Of a stretch of DNA of 64,000 bases, positions 1 through 10,708 are shown piece after piece. The position numbers were made by a program, and so were the translations under genes. Position 1 is the stretch's first letter, and each line of letters opens with the position of its first letter. The notes under the pieces were generated by a model. It was given only the letters and a program-made list of their open reading frames with translations, made no database searches and had not been told where the DNA came from. The stretch is from Mycosarcoma maydis. Its lineage: Eukaryota > Basidiomycota > Ustilaginomycetes > Ustilaginales. The stretch spans positions 620,001 through 684,000 of the forward strand of contig NC_026478.1 in assembly GCF_000328475.2 (NCBI RefSeq). Direction: 5' to 3'.

Positions 1-1
1 C

Positions 2-2908
2 CCCGAACATGCTTGCGCATACTGTGGTATCTTCAACCCGGCATGCGTAGTCAAGTGTCTCACCTGCAACAAGTGGTTCTGCAACTCGCGCGGCTCCACT
101 TCAGGCTCCCACATTGTCAATCACCTTGTACGCGCAAAGCACAAGGAGGTATGCCTCCACGCCGAATCGCCGCTCGGTGAGACCACCCCGGAATGCTACA
201 ACTGCGGCGCCAAGAACGTCTTTCTTCTCGGCTTTATCCCGGCCAAAAGCGAGACCGTTGTGGTGCTCCTCTGTCGTCAGCCTTGTGCTGCCATGTCGAA
301 TTCCAAAGACATTATCTGGGACACCACCCAATGGTCGCCGCTCATCGAGGACCGTTGCTTCCTCACCTGGCTCGTCAAGGTGCCCTCCGAACATGAGCAG
401 CTGCGTGCACGCCCCGTCACCTTGCAACAGATCAACCGTCTCGAAGAGCTCTGGAAGGACAATGCCAGCGCTAGCCTTGACGATCTCGACAAGCCGGGCG
501 TCGAGGAGGAACCTGACAGCGTCCTCCTCCGCTACGAGGATGCGTATCAGTACCAGAACATCTTTGGACCCTTGGTCAAGATGGAGGCCGATTACGACCG
601 CAAGCTTAAAGAGTCGCAGACGCAGCAAGATCTCGTCATCCGTTGGGATCAGGGCCTCAACCAGAAAAAGATTGCTTGGATGATGCTTCCCAAGCTCGAG
701 AGCGGCGAAGTGCGTCTCGCCGTCGGTGACGAACTCAAGCTCCGCTACCGAGGCGAGATGGCACCTCCTTGGGAAGGTGTCGGTCACGTCATCAAGATCC
801 CTAACCACGTCTCGGACGAGGTGGCGCTCGAGCTCAACAGAGCCGATGGCGTCCCCGACCACTGCACCCACAATTTTTTCGCCGACTTTGTATGGAAAGC
901 TACGTCGTTTGACCGCATGCAGAACGCCATGAAAACGTTTGCCGTTGACGAGCAGAGCCTCAGTGCCTACATCTACCACAAGCTGCTCGGACACGAGATC
1001 GACAATGCTACGCTGCGAACCACCATGCCGAAACGCTTCAGTGCGCCTGGCCTGCCCGAACTCAACCACAGCCAAGTTAACGCCGTCAAGAGCGTCCTCC
1101 AGAAACCGCTCAGTCTGATCCAAGGTCCCCCCGGTACCGGAAAGACTGTCACCTCTGCTACGATCGTCTACCAACTAAGCAAGATGAATCCCGGTCCCGT
1201 TCTGGTCTGTGCACCCTCCAACGTTGCCGTCGATCAGCTCACCGAAAAAATTCATCTGACCGGTCTCAAGGTGGTGCGTCTCACCGCCAAGAGTCGAGAG
1301 GCGCTCGACGGCCCCATCAGCTTCCTCACACTTCATGAGCAGGTAGCCAACAACGACACCAACATCGAGCTGCAGAAGCTTATTCAGCTCAAGAACGAGC
1401 AGGGCGAACTTAGCAGCAGTGACGAGCGCAAATACAAGGCGCTCACGCGTGCCTGCGAAAAAGAGATCCTCAGCACTGCCGACGTCATCTGTTGCACCTG
1501 CGTCGGATGCGGCGACCCTCGTCTGTCCAAAATCAAATTTCGCACCGTGCTGGTCGACGAGGCTACGCAGGCAGCTGAACCAGAGTGCATGATTCCACTG
1601 GTGATGGGTTGCAAGCAGGTCGTGTTTGTCGGAGACCATCTTCAGCTTGGCCCCGTCATCATGAACAAGAAGGTGGCTCGCGCTGGCGCCAGCCAGAGTC
1701 TGTTTGAGCGTCTCATCATGCTCGGTAACCGACCGATTCGACTGCAGGTGCAGTATCGCATGCATCCTTGTCTATCCGAATTCCCTTCCAACATGTTCTA
1801 CGAAGGCACGCTGCAGAACGGTGTCACGGCGCCCGAACGTCTGCGCAAGGACGTTGACTTTCCCTGGCCCGTGCCTTCGCTTCCCATGCTCTTCTTCCAA
1901 AACCTAGGTCAAGAGGAGATCTCGAGCAGCGGTACCTCGTTCTTGAATCGCACCGAGGCAGCCAACGTGGAAAAGATCGTTACGCGCTTCTTCAAGGCTG
2001 GTGTCAAGCCGTCGCAGATCGGCATCGTGACGCCGTACGAGGGCCAGCGAAGCTACATTGTGAATCACATGCAGCTGCACGGCTCGCTCAAAAAGGAGCT
2101 CTACAAGGATGTCGAAGTGGCCAGCGTGGATGCGTTCCAAGGCCGAGAAAAGGATTACATTATCCTGAGCTGCGTGCGTAGCAACGAGCACCAAGGCATC
2201 GGATTCTTGAGCGATCCACGACGACTCAATGTGGCGCTTACGCGTGCTCGATTCGGTCTCGTGATCTTGGGTAATCCCAAGGTGCTCAACAAGCATCCTC
2301 TGTGGCACTATCTGCTGGTGCATTACAAGGAAAAGGGATGTCTGGTCGAGGGAGTGCTCTCGAACCTGCAGCCGAGTATGATGCAATTCCCCAAACCACG
2401 ACGACCTCTGCAAAAGCCAGGCGATCTTATGGCACGGCATCGCCACGATATGGTCGGAGTCGATGGCTATGGTGCGTCGCGCGGCGGCCGCTTCGCCGAT
2501 GCAGGTGGTAAGGGAGGGGCGAATCAGCCGGGCTTCTTCCGCACGCACGATGCCATGTCGTACATCCCGAGTGACGCGCAGAGTGTAACGAGTCTGGGCA
2601 CGCAAGCGACGTATCCGTCGGCGCACCTGTCGGTGAGCGGCTTGCATGGCGCATATGCTAGCAGCATCGTGAGCCAAGACGTGGATACCGAGAGCTTGGC
2701 GGGCAGCACCGCACCACCGGTCAGTATCACGTACAGCCAGAGCGACCGTCTGCACCGTCGGCTGAGCCTGAGCAGCATGAGCGGCGCTTCGGACGCGACG
2801 AGCATCGACAACTACAAGGGCGACGGCAGCTACGTGGGAGCGCATGACGATGATGCAGGCTCGACGTTCTCGGCTGCCATCTCTCAGTCTTCATTTACGA
2901 CGTTTTGA
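2..2908 (+). CDS. UPF1: ATP-dependent RNA helicase UPF1 (NAM7), 5'-truncated by window edge
   Basis: Core factor of nonsense-mediated mRNA decay: a cytoplasmic superfamily 1 RNA helicase acting with UPF2 and UPF3. The reading frame is open from base 2, and the first residues (PEHACAYCG..., then CNKWFCN) are the Cys/His-rich CH domain that binds UPF2, so only a short N-terminal piece is missing. Helicase motifs occur in order: GPPGTGKT (bases about 1124-1147), DEATQ (about 1555), QYRMHP (about 1750), [10 protein letters not shown] (about 2132) and NVALTRAR (about 2230). The tail after about base 2340 is low-complexity and Ser-rich, with several SQ dipeptides. SQ sites in UPF1 tails are phosphorylated by SMG1-type kinases in animals; whether that applies here is inference. 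No intron is needed. Identification is very secure from the near-colinear match of the CH domain and helicase core to known UPF1. Confidence 0.97.
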   Translation, partial: PEHACAYCGIFNPACVVKCLTCNKWFCNSRGSTSGSHIVNHLVRAKHKEVCLHAESPLGETTPECYNCGAKNVFLLGFIPAKSETVVVLLCRQPCAAMSNSKDIIWDTTQWSPLIEDRCFLTWLVKVPSEHEQLRARPVTLQQINRLEELWKDNASASLDDLDKPGVEEEPDSVLLRYEDAYQYQNIFGPLVKMEADYDRKLKESQTQQDLVIRWDQGLNQKKIAWMMLPKLESGEVRLAVGDELKLRYRGEMAPPWEGVGHVIKIPNHVSDEVALELNRADGVPDHCTHNFFADFVWKATSFDRMQNAMKTFAVDEQSLSAYIYHKLLGHEIDNATLRTTMPKRFSAPGLPELNHSQVNAVKSVLQKPLSLIQGPPGTGKTVTSATIVYQLSKMNPGPVLVCAPSNVAVDQLTEKIHLTGLKVVRLTAKSREALDGPISFLTLHEQVANNDTNIELQKLIQLKNEQGELSSSDERKYKALTRACEKEILSTADVICCTCVGCGDPRLSKIKFRTVLVDEATQAAEPECMIPLVMGCKQVVFVGDHLQLGPVIMNKKVARAGASQSLFERLIMLGNRPIRLQVQYRMHPCLSEFPSNMFYEGTLQNGVTAPERLRKDVDFPWPVPSLPMLFFQNLGQEEISSSGTSFLNRTEAANVEKIVTRFFKAGVKPSQIGIVTPYEGQRSYIVNHMQLHGSLKKELYKDVEVASVDAFQGREKDYIILSCVRSNEHQGIGFLSDPRRLNVALTRARFGLVILGNPKVLNKHPLWHYLLVHYKEKGCLVEGVLSNLQPSMMQFPKPRRPLQKPGDLMARHRHDMVGVDGYGASRGGRFADAGGKGGANQPGFFRTHDAMSYIPSDAQSVTSLGTQATYPSAHLSVSGLHGAYASSIVSQDVDTESLAGSTAPPVSITYSQSDRLHRRLSLSSMSGASDATSIDNYKGDGSYVGAHDDDAGSTFSAAISQSSFTTF

Positions 2909-3520
2909 AGTACATTCACCCTGCTAATGCAGCAGATCAAGCTATTCGCTTGGACAAACCGACTCTTGCATGCCCGAGCTGTGGTTCCCGCTTGTCTTTC
3001 AAGGTGGTCAGAGCGTAGAAGCAGCCGAACAATTCGCATGTTGCAGACAATGGAAAGCGTCACTTGACCGAGCCAAGCCGGTTGACAAGTTCATTACTAC
3101 CTTGGCATCCTCTCTGGCTAAATATCCGCATCTTCTGTACATCGTCGTCTCCTCATCAGTCGGGCACATCTCTGCTCGCTCATTTCGGAGTCCAGGCTTG
3201 CTGTGCTTTGACACACGATTGTGGTCCATTCTTGCACCTTTCTTTTGTTGTTGTACGATGGGTAGTCAGTGACCCCATCGACATTGCCCGTGTTTGGTGT
3301 CTCGACATGCGTGCATGGCATTTGGATCTTGGTGGTTCCGCGCTGCAATTCGATCTGGACATTGCAAAAGCACGGCTTGGCTGCCTTTAGATTCCCTCCC
3401 ACTTTTGTGATTCAAACATAATGGTGGCATCTGCTACGCCTGCAATACCAATGCGATTCGTGATTCGTGATCCGTGGTTCACGTTTGTTGTGTTTTTTTT
3501 CGCTTGGATGAGCATTTACG

Positions 3521-3559
3521 GATCGTGAATCGTGGATCGTGGATCGTAGATCGTAGATC
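3521..3559. repeat. Heptamer array (GATCGTG)n, degenerate
   Basis: Five to six head-to-tail 7-base units of the form GAT-CGTG, the later ones GAT-CGTA and one AAT-CGTG. The array belongs to the same family as the dispersed A-x-T-CACG words, with G replacing the first A. Confidence 0.8.
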
Positions 3560-4160
3560 TCAACCAAAAATGTGGGACTCAAGTGAAACTAGCCGTCTGA
3601 AACCACAAATCACAAATCGAGCTAAAACCAAAGCCATAGAGCCAGAGCCAGAGCCAGAGCCAGAGGCACACTGAGATAGCGCGGGCGTTTGACAGGTGCT
3701 GCAGAGGTAAAAATTGGAATCCCGTCGGCGCACCGTCCAAACATCCGGACACCCATCCACATCTGCACTCACGATTCACGCCTGAGTCCCTGAACTGTGA
3801 CTGATATTTTACGCAGCTGTGAATCTGTGTAGAAAACCAAACAGCAGACAAGCAGACGGCAAGTCACCGCTTCGTACGTACTTATTTTTTTTATTTTTTT
3901 TGATGGTCCAGACCTCTGGTGCAGTGGCTTGGGCTTCGCGCTCACCGCTGGTTATAAGCAAAACGTGAGACTCATGACTCGTGACTGTGACTTTCGGAAT
4001 TGGTCCAAGCCAGGAAGCCAGGGGCTACCTGCCATGTCTCACTTTGGGTCCGTGTTGCGTGTCGCCGCCTCCCTTTCCCCATCAAGCGAGCCATTCTCGC
4101 TTTGACAACGTAGGGAGCATTCGGTACAGAACAAGCGCAAAGGTCGGCAACCCGTTGACG

Positions 4161-4205
4161 ATTCACGATTCACGATTCACTATTCACTATTTACGATTCA
4201 CAATT
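4161..4205. repeat. Heptamer array (ATTCACG)n, degenerate
   Basis: About six 7-base units: ATTCACG, ATTCACG, ATTCACT, ATTCACT, ATTTACG, ATTCACA, then ATT. The 7-base phase is kept while the fourth to seventh bases drift, as expected of an ageing tandem array. Confidence 0.85.
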
Positions 4206-5523
4206 GTGAATATGGTTGCCATAGAGTCTACAACCTAGCTTCGTCAGCTTTGCACGCCCGCGTTTGTGCGTCTTGACTCGAGTGTACTGCCCTTGGCATA
4301 GTGTGGGTATTGGTGCAAGCAAGCAAGTTAAAGGGCCGACCTGAGCTCTGTCAACAGCGGCTGATAATGCCATCCCACACTACTGAATGCCTAACAACCG
4401 TGCGCTTGCTTATGGTAAGTTATATACGATGTGTAAGGTGCGTGCAGCAAGCGCGCGTTTTTGGGAGCGTGTATTGGACTACACGCTGTACAATCACGAA
4501 TGCAGTGACGCTTCGCTTAAAAGCGATGTGCAGTTTAGACTTGTTTCTGTGAGAAAGATGGGCGTGACGGCCCTGTTTGCCATCTTTCTGTATCTCAGCC
4601 TCGCTTGTCCGACTCTTTCCGCTACGCCAGCGCTGCGCTGCTTCTTGATCTGCGACAGGCCTGGCTGGCGTCTTGCGCTCGACAATCACGAATCATGAAT
4701 AGTATCTTGTGATCCGCAACTTGGACTCGCTTAGTAGAAACAGGGTTTTCTCTGCTTTCGTGTTTAGTGTGCAATCACGAATCATGCTAGGTCAATTGCC
4801 TTGTGAACTCACCCAACTGTGGTCACACGGGCGACTAGCAGCCACGAGCGCTTACCTGGTCTGAGCTGCCGCGTTCCCGCTGAGCAAGCTCTGACGGTCC
4901 AGTCCGCTCCTCGCTCGCCGAAACGCTTGTGTAATTTTGGCGTCAGTCACGAGTGCTGGCTCCTTCCATCACGTTCATCAACGGTTGTTCTTCATTCATC
5001 ATCACCTTCGCCCCCACGCCATCATATCCACGAGCCCACACTCATTTGGCTCTGTTCAGCAACACCAACCAAGTCTACACTCACGCTTTCGCATCCCGCC
5101 TGTTGTCTTTGCCCTATACCCTACCGCTAGATCTCTTGTCGGTTGTCAAGCCGAATCGGTTCTTTTCGCCTCTCGTAGCGCCACCGCTCTCGTTCAAGTC
5201 CTCGGCGCAGACGAAACGAAAATAAAAACATGACATCCGGATTGCTAGCTACATACCATCAACAGTGACGACACTTCTTTACACGCCTTGTCAGCCATCC
5301 TTGCCTTGTCAGCCATCCTTGCCTGTTTGTGGTTCCACCACTTCGGCTTGCTTTGTTTCGCATCCAGGAACGATTCCCACCAACACTCTCTGTGCGCTTC
5401 CCCTGACCCCTACAACGTCATATTGCCTGCATCATCTTACTCTATCGGAACTTAGCCGTCTTGCAAAATTTGACTTCATTTGCGCCTCTGCAGGCGTGGG
5501 AATAATCAGAGTCAGATTCAACA

Positions 5524-8500
5524 ATGGCCATGTTCTCGCAGTGGAAACGCAAACGCCACTATCCTATGGATGCTGGCCCCTCGGTGATTCCGATGAGCTC
5601 TTCTCAACCCGCCTCGCCCGTTTCGACGTTGTTTCCTCGCACCGACACGCCTCGATCCATACCACCCCAGTCCTTTCAAGGTCGCCCTACCGGCGTCAAG
5701 ACGTTCGGCAAGGTTGTCATCGGCAAAGGCACGCGACGAAGACCAGCGACTCGTGAAGGCTCGCATGGCACCCCATCGCCCATGAGCTTTGCTGCTGGTC
5801 CTCGCAATTCGAGCAGAGGCACCAACGATCTTGAGTTTGGTGGAGGTGTCGTGCCAGACGATTCGCAATCGGATGCGGATCTATCCGATTCGTCCATGTC
5901 TCCCATCACGCCTCAAAACATAGCCAGTACCATCGGCAAGCAAAGCAGGCATAGCATCTCTTCAGTCATAAGTAGCGACCGTGCCACACCATTCTCACCC
6001 TCCAAAGTCACCCATCCTTCGTCTGACGATCTAAGTGCTCGTGTCCGCACCAATTCCATCGACTCGGATTCGGTCGGCAGCCTCAACGACTTTCGCACCT
6101 TGATCTCCTTCTCCTCGCCTCCTGACCTCCTCGATCGAGAAAGTCCTGCCTTGACCCCTTCCACCACCTTGTCCACCCCCGACGTTACCTCTACCGTGGC
6201 CGCTACCATCAACAAGTCTGCCCGTGTTCCGATCGCAGATCAACCTCAGCCGCTCCTTCCTGCATCCTCATTGGCAGCAGCCGAGCCAAATCTGCTCATA
6301 TCTTCCTTCAAGATCAGCGCTACAGACAGCCTCGAAGCAGGAAGGAAACCGTACAAAAGGGTGCCACCCAACGTTGCCTCAATCGGTACGGACGAATCTC
6401 CGAACAACGGCGCCCGCCGTGGATCCACTCCCACTAGTGTTCCCGAATCTGTCTCCCAATGTGGCTCGTCCCAACTTCCGTGCGAAGAGTTCCAATCGCC
6501 AGGTCAGGCAAGATTTGCCCTGGACACGATGCGTGGTCACGAAGAAAGCACACAACGAGGCTCGCAAGTCGCAGCCACCTTTGGCCTTGGTATCAGCAGC
6601 GCTTCGGAGCAGACTCAGGCCGCCTCTTCATGTAGCAGCCGTGCCAATCACCCCTTTCCCTGTCGCAGCATCAGCACGCACCGCCACACCAAAACCACCA
6701 GCGACCTGTCTGCCAACAGCTCTGTGGACAGCTGGGGCCCTGCCTCGTTCGGTCACGACAGTCTTCGCATGTCGCTCGAGACAGATCGGCTCAACGAGCC
6801 AACAAAGACTGCCTCATCATCCTCGATCAAGACGCACAGGACCTACGTCAGCGACAGCGACCACAGCGCGACCACAGTAGAGACGAGCACTGACGTTCCC
6901 GACATCGACCCCTTGTCACCCATCAAGGAGCACACCGAGTCGCCAGATCCCACGCTTCATCAGCACACGTCACCTGTCATTGGTCTCAGCCGGTCGCCAA
7001 CGGCGGCATTTTCCGAAGCTTGCGGATTCACCTCTTCGGTAGTGTCCGCTAGGTCTGACGAGATTCGTTCTGCATCGCACTCACAGCAATTTGCTCGCTC
7101 GCCGGACCATTTGGTCGGCCTAAATGAAATTCGGGAGGGTCAATGGGACAACCAACAGACTGCTTCCAACTCTTTCTTGCCAACTTCAGCCGATAGTATG
7201 AGTTCACCGAGTTGTGACGCTTCCACAAAAAGCGTGTCGCAATTGTCTGCCACAGGTGGACTGCTGCCCCCTCTGGAACTTGAAGACTCCGTTCAGAGGA
7301 CGCATGCACGCAGTGCATCTAACGCTTCCTGGACCTATTCACGCAAATTCTCGTCCGAGCAGTACAGCACAACCGGCCCTCGCCGTGGCTCCGCTGATAC
7401 AGCCTTTCAGGTCACCAACCATCGCTTGCTCCCAGAGACTTACACTGCTCCCCTGCCATCGCAGCCGTTTCCTCTGTCGACGTCCATCTCGGTACCGATG
7501 CTTCCAGCCGATTTTGCACGATCGAAACCTCAAGCATCAGAGCCAAACACTCCCAATCTAGCCTACGAAGCAGCGCTAGCCAAAGCGGTGGGCATGCAGA
7601 GGAAGCATCGACCCGCAGCATTGGCACTCAACCATGCAGCATTATCCGCGTTTGCCCCTAGCGGGTCCATAGAATACTCCTTCACGCTCGATAAGAACGG
7701 ATGCTCCTTCGCATCACCCAGCAGTTTCGCCTTCAAAGGAATGGTCAGTCCTGGCAGAACGCGTGCTCCACCCCCCTCGGCTCCACCAGCCGAACCGCTG
7801 CCACCCATTCCCATCACCCCCTCACTCACGCCAAAGAGCCCAAGTGTTCGACAACGTACCGAATCGTGTGCCACTTCTGTCAGCAGCACGAAAACGTTTG
7901 GAGCCGACGCCAAGGATCCGCTCGCAACACCAACGCAAGTACATTCTTCGTCTTTCAGTGCAAAAGAGCAATCTCAGGATCATTCGCCACGTCTGGACCC
8001 GGCTTCAGCTGCTACTTTGGCGAACGCGATTTCTGGCGTACAGCCCCTGACCGCTTCTGAGAGCGCGAATCAGATTAGGGCTGCAACGCAGATCGAGACG
8101 GAATACCAAGGCCCTATCCAAAGCAGTTCGTCTGTTTTGCCACCAGCAGAGGAAGGCCCGTCCCGCCCGTCAACCGCCGTGTCGGCAGAGGAAAGCTCGG
8201 ACAGCACAGCAACCTTGGAAGTGGCTCAAATAGTCACTCGAACTCCCATTCGGCCTGCGCGACTGTCAATGAGCAACAAGGGCAACGATCTGCAGGAGAC
8301 AAGCAAGACGGCCGCACCTGCCGTTGTTGCCGCTGAGCATGCTGATGGACAGATTGCCTCGCCCATTATAAAATCGCGCCTTCTCAAAGGTACAGCGCTT
8401 GTCACTACAGCTAACGTCGACGCGGAAAAGTCTAGCTCGACTGAGGCATCGAGTCGAAAGGTCTCTGACAACACGCCACAGAAGCAGACTACTCAGTTCT

Positions 8501-10008
8501 TGCCGTCTTCGACGCAACGCACATCGTCTGTAGACAAGCCATCCCGCCCACCTCCGAGCGCATGGACTAGGCGCGGCGTTGGCCCGATTGCGCATACAGA
8601 CACCTCGACTCGGAACGCCTCTGATGCGGGTCACGGCGGCGACGAGGAGCCTCGCGGCGGCGCAAGCAGCGTCGCCAGCTGTCACTCTACCATTTCGAAC
8701 ATTAGCGATCGTCGTATGGAAGTGCTGCAAGATAAGGAAGCGCTGCTTTCAGCGCTGAGCGAGTCTTCGCGCAAAGAATTCATGAAGCGCGCTCAGGGAC
8801 GTTTCGCCGGAGCGTTCAGCGAAGTGTCGGCAGCATTCCGACAGCTGCAAGCAGACAAGTTGCTGTTGGAGCAGATTGTGCGCGAAAAGACACCGCTGGT
8901 GGGCGTTGGGACCAACCACGAAATGCTCAGCAGCTACCTTTCGGCGATGAATGCCAAAGTGGAGCAGAGCAACGCCGAGATTCGCAAGCTGCTGGATCTG
9001 CTCGAACAGCAACGAGAGGTTATGGATCAGATGATGGCCACGCACCAGTTGCAGAGGGACACGTACGAGGAAGATCTGAATCATATGCACACGGCGATGC
9101 AACAGGCACAGGTGGAAGCGGAAAATGGTCGAGCGGAGGTGGTCAAGCTGAACGAGGAGCTGACGAAAGCGCATGCGCAGCTGGTGCAGGCGAGCGCCGA
9201 GGCGATGCGTGCCAGGACGACGCTGGCGGAAGAGGGCAGGAAGAGGGAGAAAGTGGTAGTGCTGTTGAGGCAGGCGAAAGAGCGGTTGAGGGAGGTCGAG
9301 GCGGAGCAGCAGCAGCAGCAGCAGCAGCAACAGCAATGTGAGCGCGGACTCGGCCATGACGAGTTGGAGCACGTCGAACGACTCTCGGAAGATGACATGG
9401 GGCTGTCACGGCATTCAGCGTGCGCAGAAAGCGAGGCGGAACAACTACGACGGATGCTCGCCGAGCGTGATGCCGAGATCTCGGCCCTGCGCCTCTCGCA
9501 CGCTGACTCGCTGATCAACTCGCCGCCTCTGCCACCGGCGTCGGGGTCGACTTCGGCGTCAGCGGAGCTTGATGCTTGCTATTCAGGCACGAGCCCAAGC
9601 CCGAGCCCGAGCTCAGAGCTCGAGCAGCTGCGTGAGCAGCTATGCTCGCAGCGCGAGCGCGAACGGCACATCCGGAGCGCGTACCTGTACGTGCGCGAAG
9701 AACTGCGCAAGGTGAATCTCGAGCGACGCCGCTCGTCGATGCACGGTTTAGTGTCACCCGCGAGCGCAGCTGCAGCTGGAGCTGCAGCCCGAGTGGATGG
9801 CTCGCCTTCGCCGCGCACGAGGGACGATACGGCGGTCAAGTTGAAGCGTCTGAGCTTGCCGATCGTCGCACGTGCGTCAGCCATCGCGCTGGCGAGTGCA
9901 GGTTACGCCGAGTCTGCATTTGCAGACCAGCAGGACGCAAGGAGCTCCAAACCAAGTTCGCCACCAAGCGCCTTTCGGCCACCGTCTAGTCAGTGGCCAC
10001 AAGCCTGA
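5524..10008 (+). CDS. Large Ser/Thr/Pro-rich protein with C-terminal coiled coil, function unknown
   Basis: A 1494-residue intronless ORF. The first about 1050 residues are low-complexity Ser/Thr/Pro-rich sequence with many SP/TP sites, as in cytoskeletal or polarity scaffolds under kinase control. From roughly residue 1060 to 1280 (bases about 8700-9360) there is a long heptad-rich coiled coil (DKEALLSALSES, then EQSNAEIRKLLDLLEQQ and so on) ending in a polyglutamine run near base 9307. A second short helical stretch (ELEQLREQLCSQRERE) lies near base 9620, followed by a Ser/Ala-rich tail. No catalytic domain or membrane segment is visible and the family is not recognised. A septation or polarity scaffold role is only a guess from architecture. 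The first ATG (context acaATGGCC) was taken as start. It converges on SSK1. Confidence 0.85.
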   Translation: MAMFSQWKRKRHYPMDAGPSVIPMSSSQPASPVSTLFPRTDTPRSIPPQSFQGRPTGVKTFGKVVIGKGTRRRPATREGSHGTPSPMSFAAGPRNSSRGTNDLEFGGGVVPDDSQSDADLSDSSMSPITPQNIASTIGKQSRHSISSVISSDRATPFSPSKVTHPSSDDLSARVRTNSIDSDSVGSLNDFRTLISFSSPPDLLDRESPALTPSTTLSTPDVTSTVAATINKSARVPIADQPQPLLPASSLAAAEPNLLISSFKISATDSLEAGRKPYKRVPPNVASIGTDESPNNGARRGSTPTSVPESVSQCGSSQLPCEEFQSPGQARFALDTMRGHEESTQRGSQVAATFGLGISSASEQTQAASSCSSRANHPFPCRSISTHRHTKTTSDLSANSSVDSWGPASFGHDSLRMSLETDRLNEPTKTASSSSIKTHRTYVSDSDHSATTVETSTDVPDIDPLSPIKEHTESPDPTLHQHTSPVIGLSRSPTAAFSEACGFTSSVVSARSDEIRSASHSQQFARSPDHLVGLNEIREGQWDNQQTASNSFLPTSADSMSSPSCDASTKSVSQLSATGGLLPPLELEDSVQRTHARSASNASWTYSRKFSSEQYSTTGPRRGSADTAFQVTNHRLLPETYTAPLPSQPFPLSTSISVPMLPADFARSKPQASEPNTPNLAYEAALAKAVGMQRKHRPAALALNHAALSAFAPSGSIEYSFTLDKNGCSFASPSSFAFKGMVSPGRTRAPPPSAPPAEPLPPIPITPSLTPKSPSVRQRTESCATSVSSTKTFGADAKDPLATPTQVHSSSFSAKEQSQDHSPRLDPASAATLANAISGVQPLTASESANQIRAATQIETEYQGPIQSSSSVLPPAEEGPSRPSTAVSAEESSDSTATLEVAQIVTRTPIRPARLSMSNKGNDLQETSKTAAPAVVAAEHADGQIASPIIKSRLLKGTALVTTANVDAEKSSSTEASSRKVSDNTPQKQTTQFLPSSTQRTSSVDKPSRPPPSAWTRRGVGPIAHTDTSTRNASDAGHGGDEEPRGGASSVASCHSTISNISDRRMEVLQDKEALLSALSESSRKEFMKRAQGRFAGAFSEVSAAFRQLQADKLLLEQIVREKTPLVGVGTNHEMLSSYLSAMNAKVEQSNAEIRKLLDLLEQQREVMDQMMATHQLQRDTYEEDLNHMHTAMQQAQVEAENGRAEVVKLNEELTKAHAQLVQASAEAMRARTTLAEEGRKREKVVVLLRQAKERLREVEAEQQQQQQQQQQCERGLGHDELEHVERLSEDDMGLSRHSACAESEAEQLRRMLAERDAEISALRLSHADSLINSPPLPPASGSTSASAELDACYSGTSPSPSPSSELEQLREQLCSQRERERHIRSAYLYVREELRKVNLERRRSSMHGLVSPASAAAAGAAARVDGSPSPRTRDDTAVKLKRLSLPIVARASAIALASAGYAESAFADQQDARSSKPSSPPSAFRPPSSQWPQA
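9307..9335 (+). repeat. CAG/CAA repeat encoding polyglutamine
   Basis: A run of about ten CAG/CAA codons inside the coiled-coil gene gives a Gln tract directly after a charged helix (REVEAEQ). Such tracts vary in length between strains. Confidence 0.85.
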
Positions 10009-10708
10009 GTCGGCGGCGGCGCTTGCGTTGGTTCCACCAGCGCTGTGTGCGCCGATCGCCTCTCTCTGACCTTACACGTGTACGGTGTGCTGTCATACAG
10101 TGCTGTCATACAGTGTGCTGTCATACAGTGTGCTGTCATACAGTGTCATACAGTGTGTTTCCGTGTACAGCCAAGAGTGTTGTCGTGTACAGTGTGCTGC
10201 CATGTACAGTGTGCCGTTTACAGTGTCATGTCGTGTGCGGTGTGTTGTCATACAGTGTGCTGCCGTGTACAGTCAGAGTGTTGTCATAAGTGTGCTGCCG
10301 TGTACAGTGTGTTGTCGTGTACAGTCTGTGAGTGTGCTGTCATAGAGTGTGGTGCCGTGTACAGTCACGAGTGTTGTCGTGCACAGTGTGCTGCCGTGTG
10401 TTGGCGAACGACGTACGTGCCCTGCACATTGATGCCTCTCTCTACACACTACACTCTACACTCTACACACTGCACACTGCACACTGCGTGTTGCACTAGC
10501 TTGCACGCGACGGGCGAGACTCTGTGCAGGTGGGTTGTGCGCGTGGCTCGGCATCAGGGAGCGAGACAGGCGAGCATGGCGACGAGAGGTGTGAGCAGGC
10601 GCGCCATGTCTGGTCGTGCGCGTCACACTCACGACTGCATACTCTGCGCACGTGCGCGTGCCAGCATTCGTGATTCATTCACGATTGCATGACGGTGCCG
10701 CCCACACA
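10009..10708. other. Convergent intergenic region with minisatellite
   Basis: Lies between the stop codons of two convergent genes. The first 400 bases are mostly the minisatellite annotated separately. The remainder is purine/pyrimidine-skewed DNA with CACT/TACACT repeats near 10440-10490 and three A-x-T-CACG words near 10627, 10666 and 10677. No gene is supported. Confidence 0.6.
10081..10400. repeat. Minisatellite of TGTGCTGTCATACAG / TGCCGTGTACAG units
   Basis: About 15-18 imperfect units of 12-17 bases. The early units read TGTGCTGTCATACAG almost exactly; later units shift to TGTGCTGCCGTGTACAG. All share a CAG-TGTG junction. It sits just after the stop codon of the coiled-coil gene and probably overlaps its 3' UTR. 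Confidence 0.9.

Larger units (their letters stand above)
2909..5523. other. Long intergenic region rich in short heptamer repeats
   Basis: No convincing gene is visible in these 2.6 kb; the open frames are short and of odd composition. The stretch holds two heptamer arrays (3521-3559 and 4161-4205), a (GAGCCA)n run near 3640-3664, and A-x-T-CACG-A-x-T words near 3456, 3977, 4492, 4684, 4773 and 4945. The last few hundred bases are pyrimidine-rich and probably form the promoter and 5' UTR of the gene starting at 5524. Confidence 0.6.

Noticed and set aside
101..1765. Long minus-strand open frames opposite UPF1
   Set aside because: They mirror the codon structure of the UPF1 gene and contain no independent motif; UPF1 on the plus strand is certain.
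4161..4205. Heptamer arrays as telomeric or subtelomeric repeats
   Set aside because: The unit is not TTAGGG-like, arrays are short, and they lie between ordinary housekeeping genes.
8749..9372. Leu-rich minus-strand frame opposite the coiled-coil gene
   Set aside because: The Leu run is simply the complement of the CAG/CAA glutamine repeat.
10045..10692. Cys-rich 215-residue frame resembling a small secreted Cys-rich protein
   Set aside because: It is a translation of the TGTGCTGTCATACAG minisatellite; no signal peptide and no start context.
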